64,000 nt of DNA. Origin: Drechslerella dactyloides (lineage: Eukaryota; Ascomycota; Orbiliomycetes; Orbiliales; Orbiliaceae). The stretch lies in the NCBI GenBank assembly GCA_020064725.1, contig JAGTWJ010000003.1, positions 868,001-932,000 of the forward strand, in the 5' to 3' direction. Shown one piece after another: positions 36,648-48,425 of the stretch (the first letter of the stretch is position 1; each line of letters opens with the position of its first letter). A model generated the notes under the pieces. It saw only the letters and a program-made list of their open reading frames with translations, did no database searches and had not been told where the DNA came from. Made by a program: the position numbers and the translations under genes.

Positions 36648-37985
36648 ATGTATACCACGAGTTCTCGAGACCACCAATTCCATCCGTACGCATCCACCGC
36701 TCCTATGCATTCGAACGGGAGCATCTCACTACCACCAAACCACCTCCTCCCTTCTACCGGTGGTCAAGGCACTCAGATGGTCCCTTCACCGCTCCAGCCG
36801 CCGCCTCAGTTGCCCGGGCCGGGCCAGATGTCGGAAGGGGGGAGGTACAGCTCCAGAAGTGAGGGCCGAACGTATGAGCTTGTCGTTGGCCAGCAGCCCG
36901 TTAGGGCGCGAATGTGTGGTTTCGGAGACAAGGTCTGCTTTTCCAGAGCTCGGTTCTCTCACGTGGCTTCATGCTAACCAGCCTTAACAGGATCGACGGC
37001 CGATAACCCCACCGCCATGTGCTCGGCTCATCGTTCGAGATGCGGAGACGAACAAGGAAATTGACATCAAGTGAGTCTATACACGGATTCTTGTCCACCG
37101 AGCTCGAAAATGGCGCGTGTTAACAGATGTCTGCTTGCCTCTAGCGAGATCGATATGAACCATTTCGTTTTGACGGTTGACCTCTGGTCTCAGGATGGCA
37201 CGCGAGAAGTCAACCTGGTCCGACACTCGGCCACTTCGCCTTCGATATCAGCGGCCGTATCTTCGTCGTATCCTCCTCCTCCGCCGACACCACCTCCTCA
37301 CCCTCTTGCCCCATCCCAGTCCGGCTATTCGCCCCAAGGGATGTACCCGCCGCAGTCGTACTCGCCTCAAGTATATTCTCCGTACAGCCAGCACCCGCCC
37401 CCCATGCCTCAGCATAGCTACTACCCGCCACCAGGTGGCTACCCACCATCCAATGGCTACCCGCTTCCACCCCCACCGTCTCAGATGCCGCCACAGGGCT
37501 CAAGCTTGCCGCCTTCGCAATCCCAGCAACCGCCCCCATCTGGCATGTTCACCCGCAATCTCATCGGTAGCCTGACAGCCAGCGCCTTTCGATTGACCGA
37601 TCCCGACAATAAAATTGGCATCTGGTTCGTGCTGCAGGATCTCTCCGTGAGGACAGAAGGGACGTTCAGGTAAGCAACACCAACCTCGAGCCAAGACATT
37701 CGGCTGGTATCCACAATCTGACACAACTGTCTCAACTCCAGGCTCAAGATGAACTTTGTCAACGTTGGCATCAACGGCCGCCTCAACACCACCGGCGCGC
37801 CCGTCCCAATCCTTGCCTCTGTATTTTCCGCGCCCTTCCAGGTCTTCTCCGCCAAGAAGTTCCCCGGCGTGATCGAGAGCACAGAATTGAGCAAGTGCTT
37901 CGCAACTCAAGGGATGAAGATCCCAATCCGAAAGGACGGTCCCAAAGCCCTATCCAGCCGCCAGGACGACGAAGACGACTACTGA
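36648..37985 (+). CDS. velB: VelB velvet-domain regulator of development and secondary metabolism
   Basis: Four exons (36648-36932, 36991-37070, 37145-37669, 37742-37985) give 377 residues; Aspergillus VelB has about 370. The velvet domain begins with YELVVGQQPVRARMCGFGDK, DRRPITPPPCARLIVRD and NEIDMNHFVLTVDLW. It is interrupted after VNLVRHSATSPSIS by a long Pro/Tyr/Ser-rich insert, then resumes at FTRNLIGSLTASAFRLTD, IWFVLQDLSVRTEGTFRLK and ends at VFSAKKFPGVIESTELSKCF. Such an insert within the domain is characteristic of VelB. VelB forms dimers with VeA or VosA, and with VeA-LaeA, in the nucleus, linking light, sexual development, spore maturation and secondary metabolism. A TATATAAAA sequence lies only about 18 nt before this ATG, so the true start may need transcript support, but the next Met options are within 20 codons. 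Confidence 0.95.
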
Positions 37986-39410
37986 AGATCGCCAGACACC
38001 CCCACTGCACATCCATCCACATCCGCGTCTGCATTCCTCACAAATCTCGTCCCGGAATCCCGGATCGGTTGGGTTATCCCAATGCGTGACACGGACATAT
38101 TGCGCCCAATGGCTGGCGCTATCCGTGATTAGGCTAATAGCCGCCCACCGCCCCTTTTTTCCCGGCTAAAGCGCAACAAACACGAGGCGTCAGAGTCCTG
38201 CATGTTACGATATATACTTCTTTTTTTCCCCAGATGTTCTTTCGGCCGGATCAACAGCTTCCTTACGCGACCGATTAGCCGCTGTTATTGCGCGTCGAAT
38301 AACACAAATTACTTATATTCAAACCTTCTCAGTCTGATTGCGGGCCCCCATCCGACAGCGGATAGTATAGAAGAAAGGAGATTTGCTTCCGGCGAACTTG
38401 GGCGGTTCATGTTCTTTCTGCGCAATGTTCCACGATCTGACCAATGCTAGCATATCTTTATGTTTTGCGTGCTTTCCTTCCTTTCCTTTGGGCGTCAATT
38501 CTCCTTTGATTTCAACAGCAGCAACAGTGATTTTCGTCAAATTTCCTACAGTTATCCTTGTGGAAGAAGGGAGCGCTTGAGCGAGCGTAGCTACCCTTTT
38601 ACGAACACAAGACAGCTGCAAAAGTCTGAGTCTTTTTCACGCTATTTGTCCGCGATTATTACATCTATGGCTGTCATCTTTTTGGGGCTGAGTGAATTAA
38701 GTACAATTTTTTAGTCAAGCCTAGTTATCTCTCGGAAGCGCAGCGATATATCGATAAGATTTGCCCGTTTATTCGCCAATGCTACGTTCCAGTCCGAAGC
38801 ATCCCATATGTATTTCTTATTTCCTAACTAATACGTCAGTATTGTCGCCGCGCCGTCCCGCTAACGTTTCCGTCTCCCGGTTCATGTTCTACATGTGTGC
38901 ATTTTTCGCCTGTTTCTTTCTCCTTTGTATGCATGGTTTCTGGAAATGAGTATTTTATACATGGATCGTATGCCTGCATTATTATGATACTTTCCTAGGT
39001 TTAGCTTGGGACTAGTAATGAATTGGTGCGCTATATAGAGATATTAATATATAACATCCTCGCTGGGATATTCAACCTACAAAATACGAATCCACACGGG
39101 TCATTGCGGTTCCTCGGCAGGCTTGTCTGCTGATTGCTGAGTCTAATTGATCAACTGAGTGAGGGTGGCCTTCGCAGCATGTTAAATGTGTCAAGAATTA
39201 GCTAATGCTCTCTATGCCTAAGTTCCGCACCAATCATGCGCCCTTCAGTCTTCATATACATCGCGCAGCACTAAAAAATCCAAGATTGCAAAAGTCAAAA
39301 AAAGCACGAGGAACCGAATAAACAGGTCTACAGGCGTCAAGCCAATAGCACTATAGGTATCGCCAAAGTATAAGTAGAAAGGTTTTAATAAAGCCATAAC
39401 AGCGAAACAG
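37986..39410. other. Convergent intergenic region velB / MSH4
   Basis: About 1.4 kb between converging genes. It is AT-rich with TATA-like runs; no coding region is convincing. A 50-69 codon hydrophobic minus-strand frame overlaps the MSH4 stop (39245-39454) and is discussed as a finding. Confidence 0.55.
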
Positions 39411-42400
39411 CTATATTTGGTCCTCCACGTCCGATAAATCTTCGATATCCTCAAGCGTTAGTGAAGAAGGGTAAGTAACAGACGTCGTCGAGCGATCGTT
39501 GCTCGTAGTGGCGTGGCCATCCATGGTTGACAGGCCGGCAGAACGATGGCAATTTGATTCACTGCTACTCCCGGCTACAAACGACTGACCATGCCAGGTA
39601 TAGCTCTCGACTGACGGTGATGTGGTTGTCTGCTCCCGACTCCCACTAGAAGTTATCCGTACCGACGCCTCCTGTTCAGACGTATTCATCTCAGTATCCG
39701 CACTGACGCTATTGCCGCCGCTTTCATCTGCAGTCGCCGTTTCGGTGACCATGATTGTATCGCTAGTCTCATCTTCAACCTCTTCGTCGCTGTAGTCGCC
39801 GTCGTCTTCTTTCAACAGACTCATCCGCTCGACAAAGTCGTCCTGCAGTTTTGCCAGCCACTTTCGCAACGCTTGGTCTGTCAAGCTGCTGCTGCGGGCC
39901 TGATGCAGGTGCTCGACGAGCTGCAAGATTAGTTTTTGGCGCTGAGATTTAATGTAACCTTTGGACGAGGCTTTGCGCTGTTCAGCATTTTGTGCAATGG
40001 TGGTGGAGACTTCGGATGCCCGCTGGATGATACTAGGCGGGAGACCAATGACGCGAGCTAGGTTTATTCCTGGAGTGGAAATCAGTATCCTTGAACCTCA
40101 TGCATGCACTTCGTATTCGTTGATGAGAGATAGCCACCATAGTGTTGCTCAGTTGCAGGTCCGTCTGCGATCTTGTATAGCATGGATGTTATATGTTGCT
40201 CTTCCCGCATCTAGGGCTTGGTTAACAAGCAATAGCGTACGCCGGATATGGGGCGATCAACATACCTCGACTTCCATGTGAAGCGTCACGACACCAGCTT
40301 TGCGAGCAAGGACTGCACCGAGCTCTCTGAAGTGCGTCGCGAACCAGACGTACGCCTAAATCACAGTTAGCCGCCAGATCGATATGACCTGTCGACTTTG
40401 GGACTGAAACTTCCAAAGACCTGTACCTTCTTCTCGATCAACGATTCGCACACGGCAATCGCAATCGCAAGTCCGTCTCGAGTACACGTTCCCCTACCCA
40501 GCTCGTCCATGATTACCATGCTGCCTGCTGTTGCATGCTTGAGAATGAACGCCGTCTCGCGCATTTCAGCGGCAAATGTGGAGACGTTGGCTTCGATGCC
40601 ATCATCCATGGAGACTCGGGCAAAAAGATGGTTCGTGATCGGAAAGGAAGCGTATTCGGCGGGCACGCTATGCGTGGTGTGAATTGTTAGCATGCGGCAA
40701 CCGTGAAAGGTGGTCATTGAATCCCTACAAGCAGCCGATTTGAGCCATAATAGCCATCAGGGCGAGCTGGCGGATATATGTGCTCTTGCCGCTCATGTTG
40801 CAGCCTGGATGTTATATTAATTTAGGATTCTCGAGCCAGGATGTTACGGGGTATTCGATTGGTCTTGCTGACCTGTAACTATCTGAAATCGGTTTTGTGG
40901 AGCGGCATAAACATCGTTGGGTATCAGCTTCTCCTTGTGAATTTTCTCGCGGATTGGATGCCTTCCATTCTTGATAGCCAATACATCCTTAAATTCGGGG
41001 CGGGCTGTAGTAACGCATTAGCAACGTAACACAAAACCTATCAAGATTTCAGGAATTCATTACTGTATTCATGAAGCATGGCGACAGCTGTAAACGAGCA
41101 TATCTGGATCAGAAGTTAGTTATGTATTATTGCCTCGTAAACCAGATCGCCACAAGCATGCGTGATCTCTAAGCTTAGTAGCCATACCATGTCTAGCATC
41201 GCAATGCTTTCAGCAGCCTTGTACAAATCGCACATCTCAGCTTTGATTGCTTCAATCAACTCCTTGACGCTTTTATCGCCTGAAGGATTGATCAGTATAA
41301 GCACATCTCGTAATATCGGACTTGAGTGAATCCATACTCATAAGAAGCACTTCTGCCACAGCGTCACCAATCTACTCGGTGATCAGCTCGATACTATTTG
41401 GTCTCAGAAGTAACAAGTGTAGCGCACCCGTGCATTCCGCTTCATGATGTCCAATGTTGTGCACTCTGTGAATTTCTTTCTCTTCATTATGTTGATGAAA
41501 ACTGGCGGTAGTGGTTTATCTTCGATGTCTGCAGTGAGAATGCGCAGGAAATACCCCCTTTGAGCCTCATACTTGAGCTCCAGTGATGGTAGGTCGTATT
41601 CGCCTGCCTAGTAGTCAGTTGATGGATCAACACTCCAAACTCGCCAGAAACCTGCACGCGTCACTTACGAACTAGTTCCTGAGATAAGACATAAACTCCC
41701 TCAATCAGGTCTTTGTAAGTCCTGCGTGCAATATCAAGAAGACCGTTCACGCCGCTCTATGGGAACAGTACAGTTTAGCAAGAGACAGACACCAACACGA
41801 ATCAATCGTGGTCAATCAGCGGTAGCCTCATGAACTTACATTGACAGCGTAGCACCTGTAGGCCCGATTAGCTGTGGTCATTAGATTCCTATAGAAGGAG
41901 CAAAGATTCGAACCTCTGATGACGCAAGTCGAGAGGTGTATTTGCCCACTTAGCGTCCGGCGAAATGATTTCATCAATCATATCCTGGACGGTCTTGATT
42001 TTCTCAACTGCACAATACTGCCACATATGTTAGCGAATAGCCCCACGCAAGTGGCAGTGGTGTTGGCATATATCATGACCGAAGAAACTTACGGCACGTG
42101 CTGAATTTAGGAGCCTGCTACGACAGCCAACCAAGGCCGCATGAAGCGGCTGGATACTTGCAAGCTCCTTCTTCAGAAGAATCACATCGTTGAGGGACCG
42201 CTCGAAGAACTTCAACGACTGGTTGACCGGAACAGTGATGAACTGCGACAGGTCACGCTTTCAGCAATGCTCATGGCGGTCTTAGATATACTGAAATCCA
42301 GTTGCTGGCATACCGAAGTGAGCAGTTTGTCCATATCGCTGAACGCCTGGAGGGCTAATGCGATCAACCCATTAGCAGCTAGTCGGCACATGTAGCCCGG

Positions 42401-43462
42401 CTAATAGGTATGGTATGTATACCTTTTCTAGTTCCCAGGAACATTTCCTGGCTCGAAGCCATCTCCTCGACAGCATCCAGTCGATCCTGAAGAACGACAG
42501 TGTCTGTCAACGGCTGCAGAATACTCGATCGCAAGAGCCTAGCCCCCATCGGTGTGGCCGTGTTATTTAGCAGTCCGTAAAGACAATCCCCGCTCTTAGG
42601 GTTCCGCAGGTTTTGAACAAGTTCCAGGTGTCGAACGGTACTAAAGTCGATTACCATCGCTCCTACGTTGCCATTGAACATGTCAGTCGATTCATACCAT
42701 CAACGCAAACAGCATGTGCCTCAGGACAATATGCTGCAAATTAGGGAGATCAGATGATATTACCTTCACTGCTCTGATACTTCACCCGCAGTCCATTGTT
42801 TGCAAATCTAACGTTATACTCCAACTCGACATGCTTGATGGCAGCCGCCGCAGCCGCAATAGCGTAAAACTTGCCGGAGATGGAAACCTGCACGGCCTCC
42901 ACCTCGGACCTGAACGACAGGCGGGAAATATACTCCGCGCCCGCCTTCTCGTTGAAGTACTTGCGTGGAACAACTGTGACCTCCGAGGGTAGAGTCTCGC
43001 GTATGATTAACGGGAGATTCGAGATGCAGTTTTGGTCCAGGCTGTCCGGGATGATGATCTGTACGTAGACACATACCGACGTATAGATCCATTCATTAGT
43101 ATATCCGCATGCGCATATCTCCATATAAGCGTACGATAGAGTGAGGTATATACGTAGGAGAGAGGCAGCAAGTAAATCAGCGGCTAGAGACGCACCTCAT
43201 ATGGCTCGAATATCGCTAATTTGTGAACTGTCCGTACATACGTCTGCGAATCGCACAGCTCGCAAAGAGTACATTCGGTCGTAGCCGTATCGACGAATGC
43301 AAGACCAACTTGTGCTGAAACGCCACGGGACTCCGTCAGCGCGCAGACTATCTGCCGGGGTGCAGGTCCGGCTGCGATTGAGCCTGCGGTTCGAGGACGG
43401 CCGGGTGGGCCAGTTCGGGTGCGCGGTCGCTCCGAGACCGTCCCTGCCCGTGATGTTCGCAT
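39411..43462 (-). CDS. msh4: MutS homologue 4 (meiotic crossover factor)
   Basis: Eighteen exons can be joined in frame to 937 residues. They start at Met 43462 and end at TAG 39411 (exons include 43462-43196, 43058-42764, 42662-42423, 42242-42093, 42017-41914, 41855-41840, 41603-41428, 40667-40427 and 40069-39411). Conserved parts: GAMVIDFSTVRHLELVQNLR with LLNNTATPMGARLLRSSILQ (MutS core), RPEFKDVLAIKNGRHPI, Walker A GCNMSGKSTYIRQLALM, FVPAEYASFPI, Walker B MVIMDELGRGT and YVWFATHFREL. As in eukaryotic Msh4, the N-terminal mismatch-binding domain is lacking. With Msh5 it clamps Holliday junctions and promotes crossovers in meiosis. ATPase motifs and all splice sites are intact, implying a functional meiotic gene. 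The last 150 residues are an acidic Ser/Thr-rich tail. Confidence 0.93.
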
Positions 43463-43913
43463 GGCGATTGACCTTTAGGTAGATGAAGTTATGGGTATTG
43501 GTATAGGAGCCCAGGTATTAGCGTGTAGGAGCTACGTAAAGTCTAGACTAGATGTCTGGTATGATAGCCGATGAGGTCGGGTTGGGGTTGAAGTCATGAC
43601 TAGGACGTCAACGTCGGTCGAGGGACGACAACGCAATATCGCCGCATCGCGAGAAAAATGCAACAGCCGGGCTTCATATAAATACGAGTGCGCGGACTGA
43701 AAAATATCGAAGGAATCTGATCAAGCACAAATCTCAAAATGCATATAAGCTCACAGCTCGATACCATAAGCATGTATACCATGAATCACTAATTTCATTC
43801 AATTCCTTATCCCTAAACGTACGCCGTCCTCATGCCGCACAAAGCCACAAACCAGCTTCAATCAACCCTCATGCAGCTCCATTATATACATCCATAGCTC
43901 AGCATTCATGGAT
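43463..43913. other. Intergenic: upstream of MSH4, downstream of the Fap1-type gene
   Basis: About 450 nt containing the MSH4 promoter side and the 3' UTR of the NF-X1 gene. No motif recognised. Confidence 0.5.
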
Positions 43914-46900
43914 TTAAACCGTCGCTGGCGCTTCATTCTTGACAGCAGGTCCTTTATCCGCCTCTTTCTCATCAGCGCTATGTCCATTATCCTCCACCGA
44001 TGACGCCGCCGCAGACGCAGCAGCCTTCTCGGCTTCCCGCTCCTCGTTCTCCACCGCCTCAAGCCAATCGTCAACCGGCTCCTCGCGCGGCACAACAGGA
44101 CTCTTAACCTTGCTCTTCGCCCTGGCAACGTCGCTCTTCACCGCCACGTCCTTGGACGCTGCCGCGGCTGCAAAACTCGCCCCGGAGCCTCCTCCCAGCA
44201 CACCGAACAGATTCGCATAGGACCCTCCCGTCTGCGGTGTCTGCGCTGCCGCAGGTCGAGCGCTCTGTCTGCCGGAGACGACGTTCCATCCTTGTTGGTC
44301 CTTACTCGCCACCTTCCCGTCGCGTCCAACCCAGCACAGCTCAACGGATCCCGCGATCCGATACGCGGTGACATGTCGCCGGACAAGCGACCTGACATTA
44401 TTCAGCTCCGCCTCGATTTCCTCCGTCGACATGGCAGAGCCCTGCGGCTCCAGCAGGACCTCCTCATCGCCGTACCAGCGGATGGAAAACCGCAAACTCG
44501 ACCCCCGTAGCACCGGCTGCAAGTCCGCCTCAAGCTCGCTCGTCAGCAATCCGACGCGCAAACTGCCGAGTAATATCGCATTGACAGGCTGCGCCGCCGT
44601 CGTCTTCCGCAGCTGCTGCACGCCGCTAACGGGGGTGCTGGCAGCCGGCGTCTTCCCACGCAACTTGACCGCTTCCGCTAGATTCCGCGCAGGCATGCTC
44701 CACCGGCCGTTCTTCGTTACGACAACGCTCCGGTAAGGTTCCGGATCCTCGCTCTCCGAGTCGAGCGCGTAGTCTTCCGCGAGGCCGTGGATGAACCCCC
44801 GCAGATGGCTCTTCATCGGGCGGAACGCCAGTCGCATCTTCTCCTTATCCGCGCAGAACTCGCGCAGCATCTTCTCGATACCGGTACACCATGCTTTGTT
44901 GTCGATGTAGAACTCGAGTGTGTCGTCCGAGTAGGCGGACGCGGACTCCTCGGCCGTCTTCTTGTCAAGGTCGACGTTGAACGCGGCCGCGAGCTGGCGC
45001 CGGCGGCAGTCGTCGATGCATTTGATATCCGGCCGTTTAGGCGACTGGTTGCGCGAGGAGGTCGCGCAGGCGACTTCCTGCTTGACGTGGCCGCAGGGGC
45101 AGCTGATGGTGATGCGCACGGAGCAGGGTGTGTCGATGCTGCAGGCGAACGGTGCGTGGCAGGGGTCGCGGCAGTCGTGGCCGCATATTGCGCGGGACTT
45201 CTTGCAGGTCTGCTTGCAGGGTTCCTCGCATTCACCAGCTGCATGGCAGGTTTTCAGGCAGATATGGCTGCCGCAGCTGAGGGGCTTGCCGCAGGTCTGG
45301 CCGCAGGAGACGGAGTCGCGCCAGCAGGGTTGGTTTTTGATGACCGAGCGGCCGCAGAGGCACCGCTTCTGCACGAGGTAGGGACAGTTCGGGCAGGGTT
45401 CGTCGTCCGGATGGCAGAGGTGGTCGGCGGAGTTAGGGTGGCCGCAGGGCTTCGAGCGCTGGCAGGGGAAGCGGCACGCTGGAGGCTTGGTGCCGCAGAG
45501 AACTGGCGGCATGACTCTCGTGCGGCCGCAGTGACTGTAAACAATATCATTAGCACCGTATAAATACTCGGATGGGAGAGACTGGAACTGCGACATACCA
45601 TGCCAACTCGTCAAAGCTCGCCTCCAAACAGGATCCGCAGGCGCCCCGATGGCACAATGCAGCGCAGGTGTGCAACCCACACTTTAACGTCTTCCCACAG
45701 ATCCTCGTGCAGATATGCTCCGGCTCGATATCCTCGGTCCTCCCGCGCGCCTGCACCTTCTTCTTCGATAGCATCCTCTCCCGCGCCTTCTGCTCGCCGC
45801 CGCAGCACCGTTCACCACACTCATGTCGTAGACAGTTCAGCGTTGCGTGACACGTCCGTCGACACCACGGCGGCTCCCGCTCTTCACCCTGCAGACACCG
45901 GCCGGGCGTCGTCGTCCTCCCGCATCGACAGGCGATGTCTACGGTCTTCCTACAATAGCCGCAGTCGCCGACGTGGCACCGCTTCTCGCATTCATGCCCG
46001 CAAGGCAGCTTCTTAAGACACACCTTGTCGCAGTGCGGAATCGGGTCCGTGCAGCTTTGTCGCGGGGCGTCCTCGGCCAATGGAGTCTTGCCGCACGGAC
46101 AGAACTTGACGACGTCCGGAGAGTACGGACAGTGTGGTGTCTGCGCGTCCTGCGCGTGGCATCCCTTCGAGCATTTATGTGCCCCGCAGTCAAAGTCCCG
46201 CTCGCAGGGTTTGCTGCATTGCCAAAAGCCTTCCCAGGTGTTGTTATCGGCTCCGTAGCTTGTCTTTGGCGGCAGCTTATCGCAGCATTTGACCGCCTTT
46301 TCTTCCTCGCCGCAGTAGCATTTTAGAATCTGCGCGACTTCGCAGCCGCCGCACATGCCCTCGTGGCAGGGCCGGGTGCAGAAGTGCTCTCCGCACGGCA
46401 TCATGTCTCCACAGATCTGCGTGCAGCTCCACCCGCCTTCGTAGTCTGTGTCCACGCACCGCTTCTGGCTCACCTCCTTCCCGCAGAAGCAGGGCAGCTG
46501 CGGGCCCATCGCGCTACACGGCGGGCAGGGGCCGGCGTGGCACTGCAGCTCGCATCCGTGCGGGCAGTCCTTGGGTACTTCGCGTTGCTTCCCACACGTC
46601 TGTCCGCATGAGTGTGGTGGGACGAAGCGCGCCGGCTCCGGATTCTCAGATTTGCCACACCAGCAGGTGTAGCGGTCCGGGGTATCCGGCGAGGGGTTCT
46701 GGCATCCTGGACATCGCCAGGTCCGCTGCAGCGGGACGATGTCGTCGTTGTTGCTGGCGTTGGGGGCGTCGAGGGCTTGTTTCGCCCATTTCTTGATGCA
46801 GCCGAGATGGAATGCGGCGTGGCAGCGGGTGCAGTCCCAGACTTTGGACTTGCGCGTGACGGAGGAATAGCAGATCATGCACTCGTAGTCGCCGCTGGAG

Positions 46901-47556
46901 ATATCGTTGTGTATGCGTGTCATGAGGTCTTCGGCCTCGCGGACGGTTTTGGGCCTTCGAGGCGGCCTGGCGTGGTGGTTGGACCGGCGTCGGGGTTCAG
47001 AGGGGCCAGCCTCGACGACAACGTTTGGTTGCGAGGTGCCGGAGAGAGTAACGGGCTGGCCAGAGACGAGGGCGTTGTCGACACCCGTGCCGTCTTCATC
47101 TCGGTCGTTCGAAGGTTCATTCTTCGTAAGCTGGCCGCCGAACGGACGAGCGCCTGGGATGAACGAGCCGCCACGTCTTGCCCTCTGTCTCGCTGTCGGC
47201 CCCCTAGCAGCAGTAGACTCTGTAGATTCCGTGGCAGCAGCACCCGATCCGCTCTCCGACCTGTTACCGCCGCCTGATCTTTGTCCGTATCGTCCTCCTC
47301 TCCTGCCTCTGTTGGAACTCGACGGTGCACCGTCCTGTCTTTGGTGCCCGGAGTGTGTGCGGGTAGAATCACCTGGCTGCGATTGTCGCGAGCTGGCCGG
47401 TGTCGAGGCTTCACCGGTGGATTGCGCGTTCCCTGTAGACTCAGCGGAGGCCGTCTGGTCTTCTCGCGGCCGCCTGGGAGGGCGTCGTCTGCGGTTGCGG
47501 TTTGGATTTGGCGTATTCGCCGTTGGTTGTTGCGGTGTGGATGTGGTATCAGCCAT
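43914..47556 (-). CDS. fap1: NF-X1-type zinc finger protein with RING and R3H domains (Fap1/shuttle craft family)
   Basis: Two exons (47556-45599, 45534-43914) encode 1192 residues. A basic, low-complexity N-terminus (about 1-210) precedes a C4HC3 RING-like finger at about 226-285 (C226, C229, C242, C245, H250, C253, C282, C285). From about 315 to 810 there is a long series of NF-X1 cysteine fingers with repeated CGxH/CHxGxC patterns (CPHGCELQCHAGPCPPC, CGEHFCTRPCHEGMCGGC, CGHECEKRCHVGDCGYC, CGLHTCAALCHRGACGSC). Near 860-920 lies an R3H domain with R898 and H902 (RGFIHGLAEDYAL). The tail is acidic. Yeast Fap1 binds Fpr1 and confers rapamycin resistance; animal NFX1/shuttle craft proteins are nuclear nucleic-acid binders and E3 ligases. 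Large plus-strand frames inside it are antisense shadows. Confidence 0.93.
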
Positions 47557-48425
47557 TGTGGATGGTGACTGGGATCTCGGATCCGCTGCGGCTTCTATAT
47601 GCTCTGTAGGTGCTTGGTCGAAGAGAGATATATACGGTGGAGGGCGTTGGAGAGAAGCTCTAGATGTCCGTATCGGTTGGTGTCGCTGTTAATGTCAAGA
47701 AATGCTGTTGCGTTGAAGACGTGTCGTTGAGTGATCAAAGAGATAGCTCTGCGCGCTAAGTAATACAATGAAAGAGAGAACGCGGCGGCGACGGTCCCGC
47801 GACCGAAGATGGTTTTATATCCAACTGCCCGCCACCGCCACCAGCAGTCGAGCATTCCCGGCAAGACGTCACGATAACACGGGCCCTGTCAGAATGATTC
47901 ATCGGGATGGTGTTTCTGCAAAGTTGCCGGCAGTAGCCCAATGCAGCAAGCTAGCCGAGCGCCCGCAATCCATGACACAGACTGATACATATCTCAGGGA
48001 CTGCGCATTTGGCAGGCAAAAATTCCACCTGGTGGCTGACAATCGATATTTCGAGGGACATCTATCTGTAATTAGAAAACCGGTACGAAAACCCACCCAG
48101 GAATGCCGTTCTTTATGTGTGTATGTACAGCGCTGGCAGGCCATAGCCATGGCCCCATCCAGGATTATAATTATAGCAAAAGCTTAGTATATGCCGCGAT
48201 ACTGCAGCGAGCGGACCAGTACCTCCCAGTAGAGTAATAAACGAATGCACACTGACCGCCGACCCTCCTCGCGGAACGCACTTCTAGAACAAAGTCGAAC
48301 AAAAGAACTCAGACAGACAGAAGACCAAAGACAAGAAAAGTAACTCCTCCCAATGATACCATACGACAATTAATTTATCAGAAACGACGGTTCGAGAATA
48401 GCCTGCCCAGGTCTACACCTCCGCC
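47557..48425. other. Intergenic: upstream of the Fap1-type gene, downstream of bem46
   Basis: About 0.87 kb. Open frames near 47595-48187 on both strands overlap and show no motif. The right end holds the bem46 3' UTR. Confidence 0.55.

Noticed and set aside
41905..41917. Reverse-strand GGTTCGAATC resembling a tRNA B box
   Set aside because: No T-arm stem, acceptor stem or A box around it; it spans the MSH4 exon 6 donor site.
44787..45563. 258-codon plus-strand frame inside the Fap1-type gene
   Set aside because: Antisense shadow of a Cys/Gly-rich, GC-rich coding sequence; Val/Ala/Gly-rich with no intron or motif support.
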